DNA of 6,586 bases from Pseudomonadota bacterium (lineage in GTDB: Bacteria; Pseudomonadota; Alphaproteobacteria; Ferrovibrionales; Ferrovibrionaceae). The notes beneath the pieces are model-generated. The model saw only the letters and a list, made by a program, of their open reading frames with translations, had not been told where the DNA came from and made no database searches. Positions within the stretch are counted from its first letter, which is position 1. The number at the start of each line of letters is the position of its first letter. Location of the stretch: positions 1-6,586 of the forward strand of contig JAJYTL010000182.1 of the NCBI GenBank assembly GCA_021793055.1, given 5' to 3'. The position numbers were made by a program, and so were the translations under genes. Shown here one piece after another: positions 5,028 through 6,586 of the stretch.

Positions 5028-6062
5028 ATGGCGGATTCCACGAATTGGGCAGGTATCGCCAGCCAGGACCAGCGCACGGCAATGGCAGCGAACCGGCTCG
5101 CGATCTTGCAGGCGGAAGTGGCGCGCCGGCAGCAGACCGGCGAGAAATACGGCTTTTTGCTGCCGGGATGGATGGAGACGGCGCAGGCCGAAACCCCGGC
5201 GCAACTCCTCATCGCCGCCGCCGACAAGCGGGAGCGCGAGCGGCTTCTTCAGACCCTCGGCGACATGGCGAGCGTGACCGCCTCGACCGATGCCGAAACA
5301 GCCGAGGCTGCGCTCGCGGCGGCGGCTCCGACCTCGCCTTACGACGCTGCCGTCCTTGCCTTGGCGCCGGAGGCCATGTGCACGGTCTACAAGAGCGCGC
5401 GCCACGTCGATGGGTCCCGGGCGACGTCGGTCCTGTTCCTTACCGATAGCGACGACACGACGCCGCTTCCCTCTGACGCCACCGACACCATGTTCCGGCC
5501 CTGGCGCGAAACCGACCTCCGCACCCGCCTTAGCCTTTTGATCGGGCGGGCGCGCTACGACCGTGCCGTGCGCCGGTCGGTGAAGCACGCCTACGCCCCG
5601 GTCGCCGTCGACACGCTGACCGGGCTTTACAGCCACAGCTTCTTGCATGACCACCTGAACGGCCAGATCGCCGACGCTTGCGGCGGCGGCCACGCCCTCA
5701 GCGTCGGCTATTTCGCGATCGACGGCCTCGATCACATAAACCGGCATTCGGGCTACGCGGCGGGCGACCAACTGTTGCATCAGGTCGGATTGCTCATCGG
5801 TCATCTCACCCGGACCGAGGATATGGCCGCCCGTTATGGCGGTGCACAATTCTGCGTCACGCTGTTCGAGACCGATCTCGCCGGCGCCAACGTCATGACC
5901 AACCGCCTCGCCAGCATCATCGACTACACGCAATTCGCCGTTGCCAATCTGGCGGAGCCGGTCAATGTCGGCATTCGCACCGGCATCTCGACCCTCTGCC
6001 CGAACGATACCGCGACGACGCTGATCGCGCGCGCGATCAAGGACGCCCGGCACCGCCCGTAG
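5028..6062 (+). CDS. Degenerate receiver-GGDEF protein, probable c-di-GMP receptor (PopA/PleD-like)
   Basis: This 344-aa soluble protein has three parts. Residues 1-58 are unassigned. Residues 60-173 look like a response-regulator receiver fold that has lost its chemistry: the phospho-acceptor position is A111 in VLAL and the usual switch Lys is R157 in FRPW, while T139 in LFLT is kept. Residues 194-325 are a GGDEF fold, with DTLTGLY at the start, then AIDGLDHIN, SGYAAGD, RYGGAQF and RTGIST. Compared with PleD, the metal Asp is A230 and the GG(D/E)EF acids are A273 and Q274, so cyclase activity is very unlikely. Base-contact residues N238 and D247 remain. An RxxD inhibitory site, R262-D265, sits five residues before GGAQF, exactly as in PleD, so c-di-GMP binding is plausible. 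The start ATG at 5028 has AGGAAGG (5016-5022) five bases upstream. Family assignment is firm; the receptor role is inferred. Confidence 0.85.
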   Translation: MADSTNWAGIASQDQRTAMAANRLAILQAEVARRQQTGEKYGFLLPGWMETAQAETPAQLLIAAADKRERERLLQTLGDMASVTASTDAETAEAALAAAAPTSPYDAAVLALAPEAMCTVYKSARHVDGSRATSVLFLTDSDDTTPLPSDATDTMFRPWRETDLRTRLSLLIGRARYDRAVRRSVKHAYAPVAVDTLTGLYSHSFLHDHLNGQIADACGGGHALSVGYFAIDGLDHINRHSGYAAGDQLLHQVGLLIGHLTRTEDMAARYGGAQFCVTLFETDLAGANVMTNRLASIIDYTQFAVANLAEPVNVGIRTGISTLCPNDTATTLIARAIKDARHRP

Positions 6063-6163
6063 GCCTTCAACGGGATGACGTGCGGCGCGGCGCGGCCCGC
6101 GCGCCTGGCCGAGGGCGTTTCGGGGGCTACCATCGGCTGCGCAAGAGGCGTAACATCGCCGCC

Positions 6164-6586
6164 ATGCGCATCGAGATCATCTCCGATACCATCTGCCCCT
6201 GGTGCTTTATCGGCAAACGCCGGCTGGCACAGGCGTTGCGGCAACGTCCCGAGCTCCAGGTCGAGATCACGTGGCGGCCGTTCCAACTCAATCCCGACAT
6301 GCCGCGCGAAGGCATGGACCGGCAAAGCTATCTCACCGCCAAGTTCGGTTCCGAGGCGAACAGCGCGGAGATCTATGCCCGCGTCGCCGAAGCTGGACGC
6401 GGCGAAGGCATCGCCTTCAATTTCGCCGGCATCCCGCGCACGCCAAACACGCTCGATTCGCATCGCCTGATCCGCTGGGCGGGCGAAAGCGGCGCGCAAG
6501 ACCGGGTGGTCGAGCTGCTGTTTCGCCGCTATTTCCTCGATGCCGAGGACATCGGCGACAGCCGCGTGCTGGCCGCGGTCGCGGTG
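6164..6586 (+). CDS. DsbA/FrnE-family thioredoxin-fold oxidoreductase, 5' part
   Basis: The frame is open from the ATG at 6164 to the window edge, giving the first 141 residues. It begins directly with the first strand and the active site: SDTICPWCFIGKRRL with C11-P-W-C14. There is no signal peptide, so it acts in the cytoplasm, unlike periplasmic DsbA. WRPFQLNPDMP (about 39-49) and PRTPNTLDSHRLIRWA (about 92-107) are characteristic of the FrnE / 2-hydroxychromene-2-carboxylate isomerase-like branch of the DsbA superfamily, whose members are usually about 210-240 aa. The cis-Pro loop and C-terminus lie beyond the window. The CPWC pair suggests thiol-disulfide oxidoreductase or isomerase activity rather than chromene isomerisation, which uses a single residue there. 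A possible ribosome binding site (AAGAGG, 6143-6148) is rather distant. It follows the GGDEF-protein gene by about 100 bases with no clear terminator, so co-transcription is possible. Confidence 0.9.
   Translation, partial: MRIEIISDTICPWCFIGKRRLAQALRQRPELQVEITWRPFQLNPDMPREGMDRQSYLTAKFGSEANSAEIYARVAEAGRGEGIAFNFAGIPRTPNTLDSHRLIRWAGESGAQDRVVELLFRRYFLDAEDIGDSRVLAAVAV

Noticed and set aside
5001..6053. A 350-codon open frame on the minus strand opposite the GGDEF-protein gene
   Set aside because: It has no recognisable domain, is Arg/Gly/Val-rich as expected from antisense frames in GC-rich DNA, and lies wholly over a gene with clear homology.
6084..6105. GC-only inverted repeat (GGCGCG / CGCGCC) after the GGDEF-protein gene, possible terminator
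   Set aside because: The stem is only six pairs with a 10-base loop and no T-run follows; such pairs arise easily in sequence this GC-rich.

Overview
This 6.6 kb window is GC-rich chromosomal DNA whose gene content points to an alphaproteobacterium, perhaps Rhodospirillales-like. The pointers are a short-form psd directly followed by pssA, an rlmB with alphaproteobacterial-looking motifs, and a tRNA-Thr whose 3' CCA is not fully encoded. The assignment is inferred from gene order and protein flavour, not from a marker gene. No transposase, integrase, CRISPR array or phage gene is visible. Most of the window is ordinary core-type sequence, and no gene-free stretch exceeds 300 bases.

Layout, left to right. 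(1) The 3' part of rlmB (23S rRNA ribose methyltransferase) runs in from the left edge and is followed 22 bases later by tRNA-Thr(UGU). (2) A single-domain bacteriohemerythrin follows, then a strong 31-base palindrome, then a YmdB-like macrodomain ADP-ribose hydrolase, all reading right. (3) A left-reading cluster, psd > pssA > tusA, converges on the macrodomain gene. psd and pssA abut (TGA then ATG), and pssA overlaps tusA by 14 bases. These encode phosphatidylserine synthase and decarboxylase (the two-step route to phosphatidylethanolamine) plus a small sulfur-carrier protein. (4) A small right-reading lipoprotein gene is followed by a left-reading short-chain dehydrogenase. (5) Divergent from the dehydrogenase is a 344-aa protein with a degenerate receiver domain and a degenerate GGDEF domain. 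(6) The window ends inside a cytoplasmic DsbA/FrnE-like thioredoxin-fold gene.

The most interesting gene is the GGDEF protein. Its metal-binding and catalytic positions are lost (GGDEF reads GGAQF, and the first Asp of the DxD metal motif is Ala). However, the RxxD inhibitory c-di-GMP site is kept at exactly the usual five-residue spacing. Its receiver-like domain has lost the phospho-accepting Asp and the switch Lys. This is the pattern of a c-di-GMP receptor rather than a cyclase, similar in logic to Caulobacter PopA. About 60 bases upstream of its start is a near-consensus CtrA-type box (GTAA-N7-TTAACC), which would fit cell-cycle control but is only a candidate.
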